From the NCBI RefSeq assembly GCF_964656455.1, contig NC_135714.1, positions 83,597,903-83,661,902 on the forward strand: 64,000 nt of DNA, given 5' to 3'. Shown piece after piece: positions 1 to 10,008 of the stretch. Below the pieces are notes generated by a model. It did not search any database. It saw only the letters and a list, made by a program, of their open reading frames with translations, and was not told the DNA's origin. The position numbers were made by a program, and so were the translations under genes. The first letter of the stretch is position 1; each line of letters starts with the position of its first letter. The DNA comes from Halichoerus grypus. Its lineage: Eukaryota > Chordata > Mammalia > Carnivora > Phocidae.

Positions 1-90
1 CACACAGGGCTCAATCTCACAACCCTGAGATCATGACCTGAGCCAAAATCAAGAGTTGGACACTTAACCAACGAGGTCACCCAGGTGCCC
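1..90 (-). repeat. Can-SINE (partial, cut by window edge)
   Basis: Reverse complement of the SINE head: it ends in CACCCAGGTGCCC (the complement of GGGCACCTGGGTG), preceded by the internal ATCATGACCTGAGCC motif. The 3' tail is outside the window. Confidence 0.85.
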
Positions 91-1085
91 ACATGGTAAG
101 TCTTTTAAACCAACATAGTGTTAGGGTATCTCTTTTTCTGCTCAGAAAGGCATTGGTTGGCTGATTGGTTGGTTGTTTTTTTCCAATTTTTAATCCTTGA
201 TTTTTACTTCTGATTTCCTATTCTGAAAACCTATATTTTTTTTCTTTTTTCTTATTTTTGGAGAAAAGCAGACTGAGACACACAGGACCTCATTTGGCTG
301 TGTCTGGAGTCTTGGAAGCTTGGCTACCTGACATTCTCTTACAAATGGACCTCAAGAGCTTGTTTGGAGGTTCTAGTGGCAGAATGCAGCTACTCCTATA
401 CCCTTGACCAAAAAATGGTCCTCCTCTATCAGGGAAAGTCCTAGTGTTAGACTGAGCACGCAGCTTCCAGAAGGATGCACACATGGAGTGGTGAGGGAGG
501 ACAGGGACACCTGCCTAGCCAACCAGATCAGCCAAATCAACCTTGGTGATTAATGAGGTGACAGATGTCCCAGCCAGATGGCCCTCACATCCTGCAAACC
601 TATAACTTTTAATATGGATCATTGTTCTCTACCCTTTATATCTACCTCTTTTCTTCCATATTTTTTTTTCCTGCGTTTACATTCTAGGAAAATTTTTTCA
701 AGTCATTCTGCCATATCATGGATTAAATTTCCTATTAAATCGAGTCTGCTTTTATTGACTACCTTATTGATTTTAATTCTACTGGATTTCTCATTTTCTT
801 GACAATTTCCTCATCTGAGGCAGCTGATTTTATGTTTATCACATTTTCCCAGCACATTTCACAGTGTTATCTCTTTAGACTAATTTGTATTCTATTCTTC
901 AGTTTTATGTTGCAACTTCATAAAGACTATCTTTTGTGGCATTTTAATGATTTTACCAAAAAGTTTTCCAAAACATTTTCCTGGTTCTAGTAGTAAATCA
1001 TCTCGAAATACGCAATCCTTCTAAATTTTCAGGGGTAAAAATGGCTTCTTCTTGTCTTCATTTTTCTTTTAAAAGCACACATTAA
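91..1085. other. Intergenic, no gene seen
   Basis: AT-rich sequence. The T-rich part at about 600-990 resembles antisense LINE sequence but is too decayed to place in a family. No exon, promoter or RNA gene was recognised. Confidence 0.4.
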
Positions 1086-1291
1086 GGAGCACCTGGGTGG
1101 CTCAGCCAGTTAAGCATCTGCCTTCAGCTGAGGTCATGATCCTGGGGTCCTGGGATGGAGCTCTGTGTCAGGCTCCCTACTCAGTGAGGACTGCTTCTCC
1201 CTCTCTCTCTGCCCCTCCCCCCGGCTTGTGCTCTATCTCTCTTTCTCTCTCTCTTGCAAATAAATAAATAAAATCTTAAAAAAAAAAAAAA
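1086..1291 (+). repeat. Can-SINE
   Basis: GAGCACCTGGGTGGCTCAG head, CT-rich middle and AATAAATAAAATCTT plus a poly-A tail. It is flanked by an imperfect target duplication around AAAAGCACA. Confidence 0.9.
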
Positions 1292-2265
1292 GCACATCTT
1301 AATTTTTTTTTTTTCTTTTCCCTCATTAATTCCATTGAACAATGAAGAGTTTTATCCAGGCCTTATAAATGCCAACAGTCAGAGTCTTACTTGCCCATAA
1401 TCTTACCTCAGTCTCTGGTGTTAATAGAATTCTCTTCTTAGGCTATTTCTGGGACACAACTTGATATGCAAATGTACTGGTTTAATCTTCTTATCTTATA
1501 GGCCTGAGCTGGGGTCTTCTGAGACCCAGACTGCCAATTTCTTTGACCCTCTCATCCCACAGAATACACAAAATCCACAACCCAATGTTCTCTCAATGTT
1601 TACTCTAAATGAGTTCATTTTCTTTCAGGACTATATTTCTTTGTACACAATGAGCCACTGTTGTTCTTGCTAGTCCACTGCCTAGCATGCTCACCAAAAC
1701 TCCATACATCCTGTCTTATTTCTACATGGTTACATAAAGATTGCAGTTTCAAAATGGATCTATGAAGATGGGTACAAATGAAGCAAGAAAGAGATTGGGA
1801 TCACAGTAGGAATCATCCTCTCGGTGCCTCAAAAATAATTCCTGGGTTATAGAGAGATAGTCCTCCCCACTTTTTATCCATTGCCACAGAACCTTTTTTT
1901 TTTTCTTTTGAGAGGGAAGCAGATAATAGGTTTCTCTACCTACTTTCAAGGAAATAAGTTAATTCCATTTCAGGAAGAAAAAGAATAAAGAACAAACAAA
2001 ACAAAACCACCCCCACTGGCCATAAATTATGGGCATGACCATTAATTGTAATTACTCTTTGAATAACTTAAAAAAACCCTGTCAGGCTTAGTTTTCATTG
2101 TTATGAGTTTTTATTTTTTTACTGTGTCTTCATAAATATTTTTGTGAGAAATTCAGAGAGTTACTGAAACAATACCTGTTAGCCAGATGTCATTTAAATT
2201 TACAACTCCAGTTCAGTATTTAAAGTAGTACTGAAAAACTAATTTATTTTATTTCTTTTTCTTCT
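1292..2265. other. Intergenic, no gene seen
   Basis: Unassigned AT-rich DNA. No coding frame longer than about 70 codons, no splice-bounded exon with recognisable protein, and no repeat I can name. Confidence 0.4.
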
Positions 2266-2480
2266 TGTAGAGCAATGATAATAGCCACCACTTGCTGGAT
2301 GTTTATTATCAGGGAGGCACTGTGGTAAGCTCTTTATGGAAACTTTTTCTAATTCTCATGACACTAAAAGGTAATTGCTACTAATCTTACTTTTCATCAA
2401 GAAATTAAAGTTCAAGTTGGAGTAACTTGCCCATATCATACGGCTAATAAGTTGTAATACAAAGGTTCATAATTGGCCAT
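2266..2480 (-). repeat. MIR (ancient SINE)
   Basis: Reads as the complement of MIR: a GCACTGTGGTAAGCTCTTTATG-like part, then a decayed form of the TTTTACAGATGAGGAAACTGAGG block, then AACTTGCCCA near 2425. Divergence is high, as expected for this family. Confidence 0.6.
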
Positions 2481-2515
2481 AATCAGATGGCTTTGACTCC
2501 AAGCTCCATACTCTT

Positions 2516-2715
2516 TTTTTTTTTTTTAATTTTTATTTTATTTATTTGACAGAGAGAAAGACAGTGAGAGAGGGAACCCAGGCAGGGGGAGTGGGAGAGG
2601 GAGAAGCAGGCTTCCCACCGAGCAGGGAGCCCCATGAAGGGCTCGATCCCAGGACCCTAAGACCATGACCTGAGCTGAAGGCAGACGTTTAATGACTGAG
2701 CCACCCAGGCGCCCC
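2516..2715 (-). repeat. Can-SINE with perfect 15-bp target duplication
   Basis: Poly-T, TTATTTATTTGACAGAG, and GCCACCCAGGCGCCCC at the right end. The flanks AAGCTCCATACTCTT at 2501-2515 and 2716-2730 are identical, so this is a fairly recent insertion by L1 machinery. Confidence 0.95.
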
Positions 2716-2730
2716 AAGCTCCATACTCTT

Positions 2731-3564
2731 GCTTCCATAGTGATAGCGCCATCTAGAAAAGTATCCTGTAGTTATAAGAACACAACCACCACCGCTGCCA
2801 CTACAACTGAACTTTTTCTTGCATGTAAATTTTAGTATAACAAGCATTTTTATAGAAGGTCCACACAAATTGCCAACGAATCTCACTAGTAATATATATG
2901 GGAGAAAATGAGAAAGCAATTGATAGTACAACTAATTGAGGTGAATCAACGCAAAATTTCTGATCCATCATTAATGGCTACATAGAGGTAGGTTTGATCT
3001 AAGTCTGTGATGCTGGTGCTGATGGTAGAGATAGTATTTTTTTTCAATGCATCACGTCATTAAATGAGTTATTTCCTGTATTCAACTTCCTTCCTTCAGC
3101 AGGATTTAAGCTTGTTGATAAAAAGATGTGAACTGTTTGAGGGAGTACAGTTTACTATCCACATCCTTTCAGTTAAAACCCAAATTTAGAGTTATTGGGA
3201 ATGAATGATTGAGTCTTCTCTATGAAACTGTAAAATAGATTATTTTGTAGAATAATGGATTTTAGAAGAGCAGCTCTTTAACTCTTTACCACTTCTTTGT
3301 TACTGGTTTTTAAAAATCTAAACTCTAAACAACTTCCACAGTATTGTTGTAAGAGTTTGAATTCCAATCTTAAGTATGTCATCAGTGTTTTATAAGAGGG
3401 AGGCTGGAAATAAATATTCCACTTAAAATGAGGATAAGCATGTGTTGTTCTGAATCACAGTTCCATACGGTGTGGTAGGTCTTTAGATAGAAGGGATCTT
3501 AACTGGTGAAAGCCTCATTTCACCTGTGACTAAACTATAATCCAAAGGGGTCAAACAGATATAT
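2731..3564. other. Intergenic, no gene seen
   Basis: No recognisable exon or repeat family. A short CCACCACCGCTGCCACTAC stretch near 2787 is the only compositional oddity. Confidence 0.4.
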
Positions 3565-4693
3565 CAGGAATAAAATAGGGATATCACTATTGACCCTGAA
3601 GACATCAGAAGGTAATAAGGAAACAACTACATATGCATAAATTTAACAACCTAAGTGAAATAGATCAATTCCTGAAAAAATGCAGATTACCACAACTCAC
3701 CCAGTATAAAAGAGTTTAAATAGCCCTCTAACTATTAACAAAATTGAATTCATAATTTTAAAACTTCAAAAAAAGAAATATCTTAGCTCAGAAGATTTCT
3801 TCAGAGAATTTTACCAAAAAATTGAAAGGAGAATTAACACCAATTCTACCCAATTTTTCCAGCAAACAGAAGAGAAAGGAAGGTTTCTTAATCTATTTTA
3901 TGACGTTAGTATTAACCTGATACCAAAACCAGACAAAAACAGTACAAAAAAGAAAACTATACATGAATATCTTTCATGAATATAGATGTGAAAATTTTAA
4001 CAAGTAGATTCAATAATATCTAAAAAGAATTATATACCATTACAAAGTGGGATTTATTTCTGGGGTCCAAGTCTGCTTCAATATTTAAAAATCAAACAAT
4101 ATAATTCACCATATAAAAAACTAAAGAAAAAAAATCACATGATCATATCAAATGATGCAGCAAAATCTTTTGGCAAAATTCAACACCTATTCATGATAAA
4201 AATAAAAAATAAGGAAAATGGAATGGAGAACTTCCTCCACTTCATAAACAGCATCCATAAAAAGCCTAAAACTACTATCATACTTTATGGTTGAAGACTG
4301 AATGCTCTTTTTCTCAGATGGGGAAAAAGGATCCCACTCTCACCACATTTATTCAACATAATGCTATAAGTTCTAGCTATTGCAGTAAAGCTAACAAACA
4401 AATAAAAGGCATACAGTCCAAAAAGGAAGAAATAAAAGTCTCTATTTGCAGATAAGATTTTTTACATAGAAAATCACAAGGGCCCTACAAAAGAACTCCT
4501 GTAACTAATAAGAAAGTCCAAAAAGGTCACAGACTACAAAATACACTTTAAAAAATCAATTGTATTTCTATATACCAGCAATGACTACATGGACACTAAA
4601 TTAAAAATATAATGCAATTCACAATCACTCAAAAAAATAAAATATTAGGTGTAAAATAGGTGCAGGATGTATATGCTTAAACAACCAACTGGC

Positions 4694-4892
4694 GGGGCGC
4701 CTGCGTGGCTCAGTCGTTAAGCATTTGCCTTCAGCTCGGGTCGTGATCCAGGGTCTTGAGATTGAACCCCGCATCCGGCTCCCTGCTTGGCAGGAAGCCT
4801 GCTTCTCCCTCTCCCATTCCCACCGCTTGTGCTCCCTCTCTCGCTGTGTCTCTCTCTGTCAAATAAATAAATAAAGTCTTTAAAAAAAAAAA
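4694..4892 (+). repeat. Can-SINE inside old L1 copy A
   Basis: GGGGCGCCTGCGTGGCTCAGT head and AATAAATAAAGTCTTT plus poly-A tail. The repeated flank ACTGGC (4688-4693 and 4893-4898) marks the target duplication. Confidence 0.9.
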
Positions 4893-6080
4893 ACTGGCAA
4901 GGAAAGAAATCAAAGAGCTAATATATGGAGAGACACGTTGTATTGATGGATGGGAAAACTCAACATTGAGTAAATATGTCAATTCTCCCCACATTAATAT
5001 AGAAGTTTAATATAATTTCTATCAAAATCCTAGCAAACCTTTTAGTAGATACAGACAAAATTATTCTAAAATAAAATGGAAATATAAAGAAACTAGAAAA
5101 ACAAAAATGAAAGGACAAAATTACTCTAGAAATATATACGAAAAAGCAAAAGAATTGGAACAGTTAAAAGAATTTTGAAAAAAAATGCAGATTTTTTCCA
5201 GTGGAAGGAACCAGTCTACCCAAGTTCAAGACATTGTAGAGCTAAAGTAATCAAGATTGTGAGAATTGGCAATGGGATAGGCACACACAGGGCAATGGAA
5301 CAGAATAGAGAACTCAGAAATAAACTCACAGAAATATGCTCAGCTGATTTTTGAGAAAGGTGCACAAGCAATTCAAAAGCAAAAAGATAGCCTTTTCAAA
5401 CTGTCGTGCTAGAGCAATTACACATCCATAGGCATAAACAAACAAATAAAAGAAAAAACTCTCCTCAGTTAAAAATTAACTCAAAATGGATCATGAACTT
5501 AAATGTAAAATGTAAAGTATAAAACTTTTTTTTAAACATGAAAGGAAATCTTTGGGATCCCAACTAGGCAAAGAAGTCTTAGACTTGACACCAAAAGCGT
5601 AATCTGTGAAGGAAAAAATGTACTTTGGTGTTTATCAAAATTCAAAACTTCTGCTCTCAAAGATGCACTTAAGAGGATGAAAAGCCAAACTGCTGCCTGG
5701 GAGCATCTATTTGCAAACCACATGGGCAACAAAGGACAAAGTATCTAAAATAGAGAACTCTCAAAACTCAAAATAAACAATCCAGTTAGAAAATGGACAA
5801 AAGACATGAACAGAAACTTAACTGAAGAAGATAAACAGATGCCAAGCAAGTACATAAAAATATGTTCAACGCCATTAGCCCTTAAGAATGTACAAATTAA
5901 AACCACAATGAAGTATTATAACACACCTATGAGAATGGCTAAAATAAAAAATAGTGACAACACTAAATGCAGGTCAGAGTGTGAAGAAACTGGAGGACTC
6001 AAATATCACTGGTTGAAATGTGAAATGGTACAGCCATCCTGGAATGCAGTTTAGGAGTTTCTTAAAAAATTAAACATGCA

Positions 6081-6452
6081 GGGCGCCTGGCTGCCTCAGT
6101 TGATAGAGCATGCTACTCTTTTTTTTTAGAGAGAGAAAAAGAGGGAGTGCACACGCAGGAGAGGAGGGGCAGAAGGAGAGGGAGAAAGAGAGTCTTAAGC
6201 AGGCTCCACCCTCAATGCCGAGCCCAACATGGCGCTCCATCTTAGGAACCTGAGACCATACCTAAGCCGAAATCAAGAGCTGCAGGAACAACAGACTGAG
6301 CCCCCCAGGGGCCCCAAGCATATGACTCTTGAACTCAGGGTTATAAGTTCAAGCCCCATGTTAAGTGTGGAGATCACTTAAAAAGAAAATCTTAAAGAAA
6401 AATAAAATAAAAGTTAAAAAAAAGTTAAAAGTTAAAAAAAAATTTTAAAAAG
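6081..6452 (+). repeat. Short tRNA-type Can-SINE, interrupted by an antisense SINE
   Basis: The head GGGCGCCTGGCTGCCTCAG and GTTGATAGAGCATGCTACTCTT (to 6120) continue at 6317 with CATATGACTCTTGAACTCAGG and TTCAAGCCCCATGTTAAGTG, then an A-rich tail. It inserted into old L1 copy A: the flank AAAAATTAAACATGCA (6065-6080) recurs as AAAAATTAAACTTGCA at about 7605-7620, on the far side of everything that later entered its tail. Confidence 0.8.
6121..6316 (-). repeat. Antisense Can-SINE nested in a SINE
   Basis: Poly-T start, GAGAGAGAAAAAGAGGGAG, and CCCCCAGGGGCCCC at the right end. Flanks AGCATGCTACTCTT (6107-6120) and AGCATATGACTCTT (6317-6330) differ at two bases and are the duplicated target inside the host SINE. 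Confidence 0.85.
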
Positions 6453-7605
6453 TATCCAAAATCTATAAAGAACTTATCAAACTCAACACCCAAAGAACAA
6501 ATGATCCAATCAAGAAATGGGCAGAAGACATGAACAGACATTTTTCCAAAGAAGACATCCAAATGGCCAACAGACACATGAAAAAGTGCTCAACATCACT
6601 TGGCATCAGGGAAATCCAAATCAAAACCTCAATGAGATATCATCTCACACCAGTCAGAATGGCTAAAATTAACAAGTCAGGAAACGACAGATGTTGGCAG
6701 GGATGTGGAGAAAGGGGAACCCTCCTACACTGTTGGTGGGAATGCAAGCTGGTGCAGCCACTCTGGAAAACAGTATGGAGGTTCCTCAAAAGGTTGAAAA
6801 TAGAGCTACCATACGATCCAGCAATTACACTACTGGGTATTTACCCCAAAGATACAAATGTAGGGATCCAAAGGGGTACATGCACCCCGATGTTTAAAGC
6901 AGCAATGTCCACAATAGCCAAACTGTGGAAAGAGCCAAGATGTCCATCGACAGATGAAGGATAAAGAAGAGGTGGTATATATATACAATGGAATATTATG
7001 CAGCCATCAAAAGGAATGAGATCTTGCCATTTGCAACGACGTGGATGGAACTGGAGGGTGTTATGCTGAGTGAAATAAGTCAATCAGAGAAAGACATGTA
7101 TCATATGACCTCACTGATATGAGGAATTCTTAATCTCAGGAAGCAAACTGAGGGTTGCTGGAGTGGTGGGGGGTGGGAGGGATGGGGTGGCTGGGTGATA
7201 GACATTGGGGAGGGTATGTGCTATGGTGAGCATTGCGAATTGTGCAAGACTGTTGAATCTCAGATCTGTACCTCTGAAACAAATAATACAATATATGTTA
7301 AAAAAAAAAAAAAAAGAAGAAGAAGAAGAAGATAGCAGGAGGGCAAGAATGAAGGGGGGAAATCAGAGGGGGAGACGAACCATGAGAGACGATGGACTCT
7401 GAGAAACAAACTGAGGGTTCTAGAGGGGAGGGGGGTGGGAGGATGGGTTAGCCTGGTGATGGGTATTAAAGAGGGCACGTTCTGCATGGAGCACTGGGTG
7501 TTATACACAAACAATGAATCATGGAACACTACATCAAAAACTAATGATGTAATGTATGGTGATTAACATAACAATAAAAATTTTAAAAATTTTAAAAATG
7601 TAAAA
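6453..7605 (+). mobile_element. 5'-truncated young L1 (ORF2 C terminus + two-part 3' UTR), copy 1
   Basis: The frame 6530-6964 reads [19 protein letters not shown], then [18 protein letters not shown]. This is the ORF2 C-terminal Cys/His knuckle (C-x3-C-x7-H-x4-C) with all four ligands intact. The frame ends early at TDEG-stop because one base is missing relative to the family reading TDEW; the coding sense MEYYAAIKRNE goes on in another frame. After ORF2 come two G-rich 3' UTR modules joined by a poly-A and GAA run (7300-7330), then the ATGTAATGTATGGTGATTA end. It lies in the A-rich tail of a SINE. Confidence 0.88.
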
Positions 7606-8010
7606 AAAATTAAACTTGCAACTGACATATGACCTAGTAATTATACTCCTGGGCATTTATCTCAGAGAAATGAAAATTTACATTCACACAAATACCTATA
7701 CAAAAATGTTTATAGGAACTTTATTTGCAACAACCAAAAAGTAAAAGCAACCCAGATGTCTTTCAATGGGTAAATAAGCTGAAACATCTATACCACAGAT
7801 TACCACTCCACAATATAAAGGAATGAACTATTGACACATTCCTAAAAAGTATAATTTTTTAAGAAGGATAATAAAGAAATATTATGAACAGCTTTATGAT
7901 CATAAATTGAACAACTTAGATGAAATGGCAAATTCTTTACAAGACATTAACTACTAAAGAGAAATAGATAACCTGAAGAGTCTCATATGTATTAAAGAAA
8001 TTGAATTTGT

Positions 8011-8215
8011 AGGGGTACCTGGGTGGCTCAGTTTGTTAAGCAGCAGACTCTTGATTGCAGCTTAAGTCATGATCTCAAGGTCATGAGATGGAGCCCCACG
8101 GAGGGCTCTGCACTGTGTGTGGAACCTGCTTGGGATTCTCTCTCTGCCTCTCCCTCTGCCCCTCCCCCACTCACTCATGCAGGCTCTCTCTCTCAAAAAA
8201 ACAAAATAAATAAAT
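8011..8215 (+). repeat. Can-SINE
   Basis: The head is GGGGTACCTGGGTGGCTCAG. The A-rich tail is short (CAAAAAAACAAAATAAATAA). Identical 15-bp flanks AGAAATTGAATTTGT at 7996-8010 and 8216-8230. Confidence 0.93.
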
Positions 8216-8839
8216 AGAAATTGAATTTGTGGTTTAAACCCTTCTTACAAAGAAAACTCTGGGTGCAGAAGGCTTCACTGGTGAAGTCTATGAAGCATTT
8301 ATGAAAAAAAATAATACCAATTCCACACAAATACACACACACACAAAAAAAAAAATCAAAGAAGAAGGAACACTTTTCAACTCATTCTAAAGTGCTAGCA
8401 TTACCCTGAAGCCAATACCAAAGATACTACAAGACAAAACTACTACAGATGGATATCCCTCATGAACATAGATGCCAAAATTCTACACAGATTTTTAGCA
8501 AATTGAATTCAATAGTATATAAAAAGATGATATATAATAACAAGTGAGATTCATGCCAGGAATGTATGGTTCATTTAACATTCAAAAATCAATGCATTTC
8601 AATACATTAATAAACTAAAAAAGAAAAACCATATGACCATCTCCTTGATGCAGAAGAAAGCATTTGATAAAATCCAACACCTATACATGATAAAAAAAAA
8701 AAATCCCTGCAAAATTGGATTAGAGGGCAACTTTCTAAGCCTGATGTAGGACATCTATAATACCTACAACAAACATCATTTCCTTAAAATCAGGAAGAAG
8801 ACAATGATGTCTGCTGTCACAACTTCTATTCAGCATTGT

Positions 8840-9096
8840 TTTTGTTTTTAAGATTTATTTGTTTATTTTAGAGAGAAAGAGCACGAGTGGGGAGAGGGGC
8901 AGAGGGAGAGGGAGACGAACATACTCATGCTGAGCACAGAGCCCAAAACGGGGCTCAACGTGGGGTTGGACAAGGGGCTGGACATGGGTGCTTGATGCAG
9001 GGGCTTGGTGGGGGCTCGACACCAGAACCCTGAGATCAGGACCTGAGCCAAAATCAAAAGAGGGATGCTTAACCAACTGAGCCACCCAGGCGCCCC
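8840..9096 (-). repeat. Can-SINE (long variant)
   Basis: Poly-T rich start, GAGCCACCCAGGCGCCCC end. At about 257 bp it is longer than its neighbours because the middle holds repeats of GGGGCTCG/GGGGCTGGAC-like units. Flanks TCTATTCAGCATTGT (8825-8839) and TCTATTCAATGTTGT (9097-9111) are the target duplication with a few changes. Confidence 0.9.
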
Positions 9097-9419
9097 TCTA
9101 TTCAATGTTGTGCTGGTGATTCTAGTCAGTACAATCAAGCAAAAAAAGTAAATAAAAGGCATCTGGATTAAAAAAAAAAGAAATAAAACCTTTTATTCAC
9201 AGAGGATATAATCATCTATGTAGAAAATACAGTGAAATCTACCAAAAAAAAAAAAAAAAGCCCCTACTAGAAGTAAAAAGTGAGTTTATCGAAGTGGTAG
9301 AATGCAAGACGAATAAACAAAAATCAATTGTAGTTCTATAAACTAGTATTGAAAAATTGAAATTAAACATTAAATATTTTAAGTACAGTTTAAATATCAT
9401 TAAAAATATAAATACTTAG

Positions 9420-9645
9420 GGGGGCACCTAGGTGATTAGCTGGTTAAGTGGCTGACTTTTGATTTTCCCTCAGGTCGTGATCTTGGGGTCCTGGGATTGA
9501 GCTCCAACTCAGGCTCCGTGCTCAGTGCAGAATCTGCTTGAGTTTCTCTCTCCCTCTCTCTGTGCCCCTCCCCTCTCTTGCACACACACACACACTCTCT
9601 CTCTCTCAAATAAATAAATAAAATCTTTAAAATATATATATGTGT
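9420..9645 (+). repeat. Can-SINE
   Basis: GGGGGCACCTAGGTG head, CACACACA and CTCTCT middle, AATAAATAAAATCTTT tail. ATACTTAGG recurs on both sides. Confidence 0.88.
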
Positions 9646-9799
9646 ATATACTTAGGGATAAATCTGACAAAAAATGTGAAAGTTTAAAACATTGAAAATT
9701 ACAAAGCATTGTTGATAAAAATTAAAGATTTTCTAAATAAATGGAGACATATACCTTATTTATGGGACAGAACACTCATTATTAACATACTGATATTCC

Positions 9800-10008
9800 G
9801 GGGCGCCTGGGTGGCTCAGTCGTTAGGCGTCTGCCTTCAGCTCAGGTCATGATCCCAGGGTCCTGGGATCGAGCCCCGCATCGGGCTCCCTGCTCAGCGG
9901 AAAGCCTGCTTCTCCCTCTCCCACTCCCCCTGCTTGTGTTCCCTCTCTCTCTGTGTCTCTCTCTGTCAAATAAATAAATAAAATCTTTAAAAAAAAAAAA
10001 AAAAAAAA
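9800..10008 (+). repeat. Can-SINE, near-consensus, perfect 16-bp target duplication
   Basis: GGGCGCCTGGGTGGCTCAGT through ATCGAGCCCCGCATCGGGCT to a poly-A of over 20 bases. AACATACTGATATTCC at 9784-9799 and 10009-10024 is identical. This is one of the youngest-looking insertions in the window. Confidence 0.96.

Larger units (their letters stand above)
3565..7855 (+). mobile_element. Old L1 copy A (ORF2 part), split by later insertions
   Basis: The strand reads like LINE-1 ORF2 from the palm region to the C terminus, heavily decayed. At 5806-6054 a frame still reads MNRNLTEEDKQMPSKYIKICS and ...MRMAKIKNSD, the ORF2 region before the Cys-rich end. The element resumes after 7620 with the stretch for YDLVIILLGIYL-like sequence, then stops near 7855 without a proper 3' end. 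It is interrupted by a Can-SINE at 4694-4892 and by the 6081-7605 composite. It is not functional. Confidence 0.75.

Noticed and set aside
6530..6964. 144-codon frame as a host gene
   Set aside because: It is the C-terminal part of L1 ORF2 ([18 protein letters not shown]), 5'-truncated and frame-broken.
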